From Streptomyces profundus (GTDB lineage: Bacteria; Actinomycetota; Actinomycetes; Streptomycetales; Streptomycetaceae): a DNA stretch of 64,000 nucleotides. Of this stretch, positions 63,998 to 64,000 are shown piece by piece. Position 1 is the stretch's first letter; the number at the start of each line of letters is the position of its first letter. Where the stretch lies: assembly GCF_020740535.1 (NCBI RefSeq), contig NZ_CP082362.1:7189501-7253500 (forward strand). The letters run 5' to 3'. The notes below the pieces were generated by a model, which saw only the letters and a program-made list of their open reading frames with translations, did no database searches and had not been told where the DNA came from. The translations under genes and the position numbers were made by a program.

Positions 63998-64000
63998 GGG

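Overview
The window looks like a chromosomal segment from a high-GC actinomycete, probably Streptomyces or a close relative. The evidence is very high GC with strong third-position bias, many GTG starts, dense operons joined by 4-nt ATGA/GTGA overlaps, a mycothiol-type maleylpyruvate isomerase, LAGC/LTAC-style lipoproteins, and rare TTA codons placed in a secondary-metabolism gene and in a gene beside that cluster. No rRNA, tRNA, CRISPR array, phage or insertion-sequence genes were seen.

Left third (1-31.5 kb): after a 5'-truncated GH2 beta-galactosidase come two catabolic clusters, each with its own ABC importer. Cluster A (2.6-16.4 kb, minus strand, divergent IclR regulator at 16.45 kb) encodes a LigAB-type extradiol dioxygenase, an ACMSD-like decarboxylase, a semialdehyde dehydrogenase, 4-oxalocrotonate tautomerase and decarboxylase, and hydratase, aldolase and acylating acetaldehyde dehydrogenase. 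The content resembles the protocatechuate 2,3-cleavage (pra) pathway, ending in pyruvate and acetyl-CoA. It also holds an FCD-type GntR regulator, an isochorismatase-fold amidase, a creatininase-fold amidase and a substrate-binding protein/two permeases/ATPase importer. Cluster B (20.3-30.2 kb) is a gentisate pathway (FAD hydroxylase, gentisate dioxygenase, mycothiol-type maleylpyruvate isomerase, fumarylpyruvate hydrolase, IclR regulator) with a paralogous importer and another isochorismatase-fold hydrolase. Between them lie a nitronate monooxygenase, a DODA-type extradiol dioxygenase and a flavin monooxygenase.

Middle (30.2-47.4 kb): a sugar-lactone oxidase and an alanine-racemase-fold enzyme diverge from each other. 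They are followed by a compact three-gene biosynthetic operon on the minus strand: MFS exporter, PKS (KS-AT-ACP) and PKS-NRPS (aminotransferase, luciferase-like monooxygenase, C, A, PCP, C). This domain order predicts an alpha-hydroxy-beta-amino acyl unit joined to one amino acid, as in microginin, amastatin or bestatin-type aminopeptidase inhibitors. It is the best candidate for an undescribed system. Two paralogous membrane-anchored proteins of unknown function lie just upstream.

Right third (47.5-64 kb): a LacI-controlled operon (binding protein, ATPase, fused permease, fumarate-lyase-family enzyme) has twin perfect 18-bp operators. Next come a glycine betaine-type ABC importer (proVWX-like), an ArsR-SulP pair with its own palindrome, and at the edge a nicX-nicE-nicF-nicD operon for the maleamate pathway (2,5-dihydroxypyridine to fumarate). 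The window therefore carries three separate ring-degradation routes whose products enter central metabolism, plus uptake systems and one specialised-metabolite cluster.
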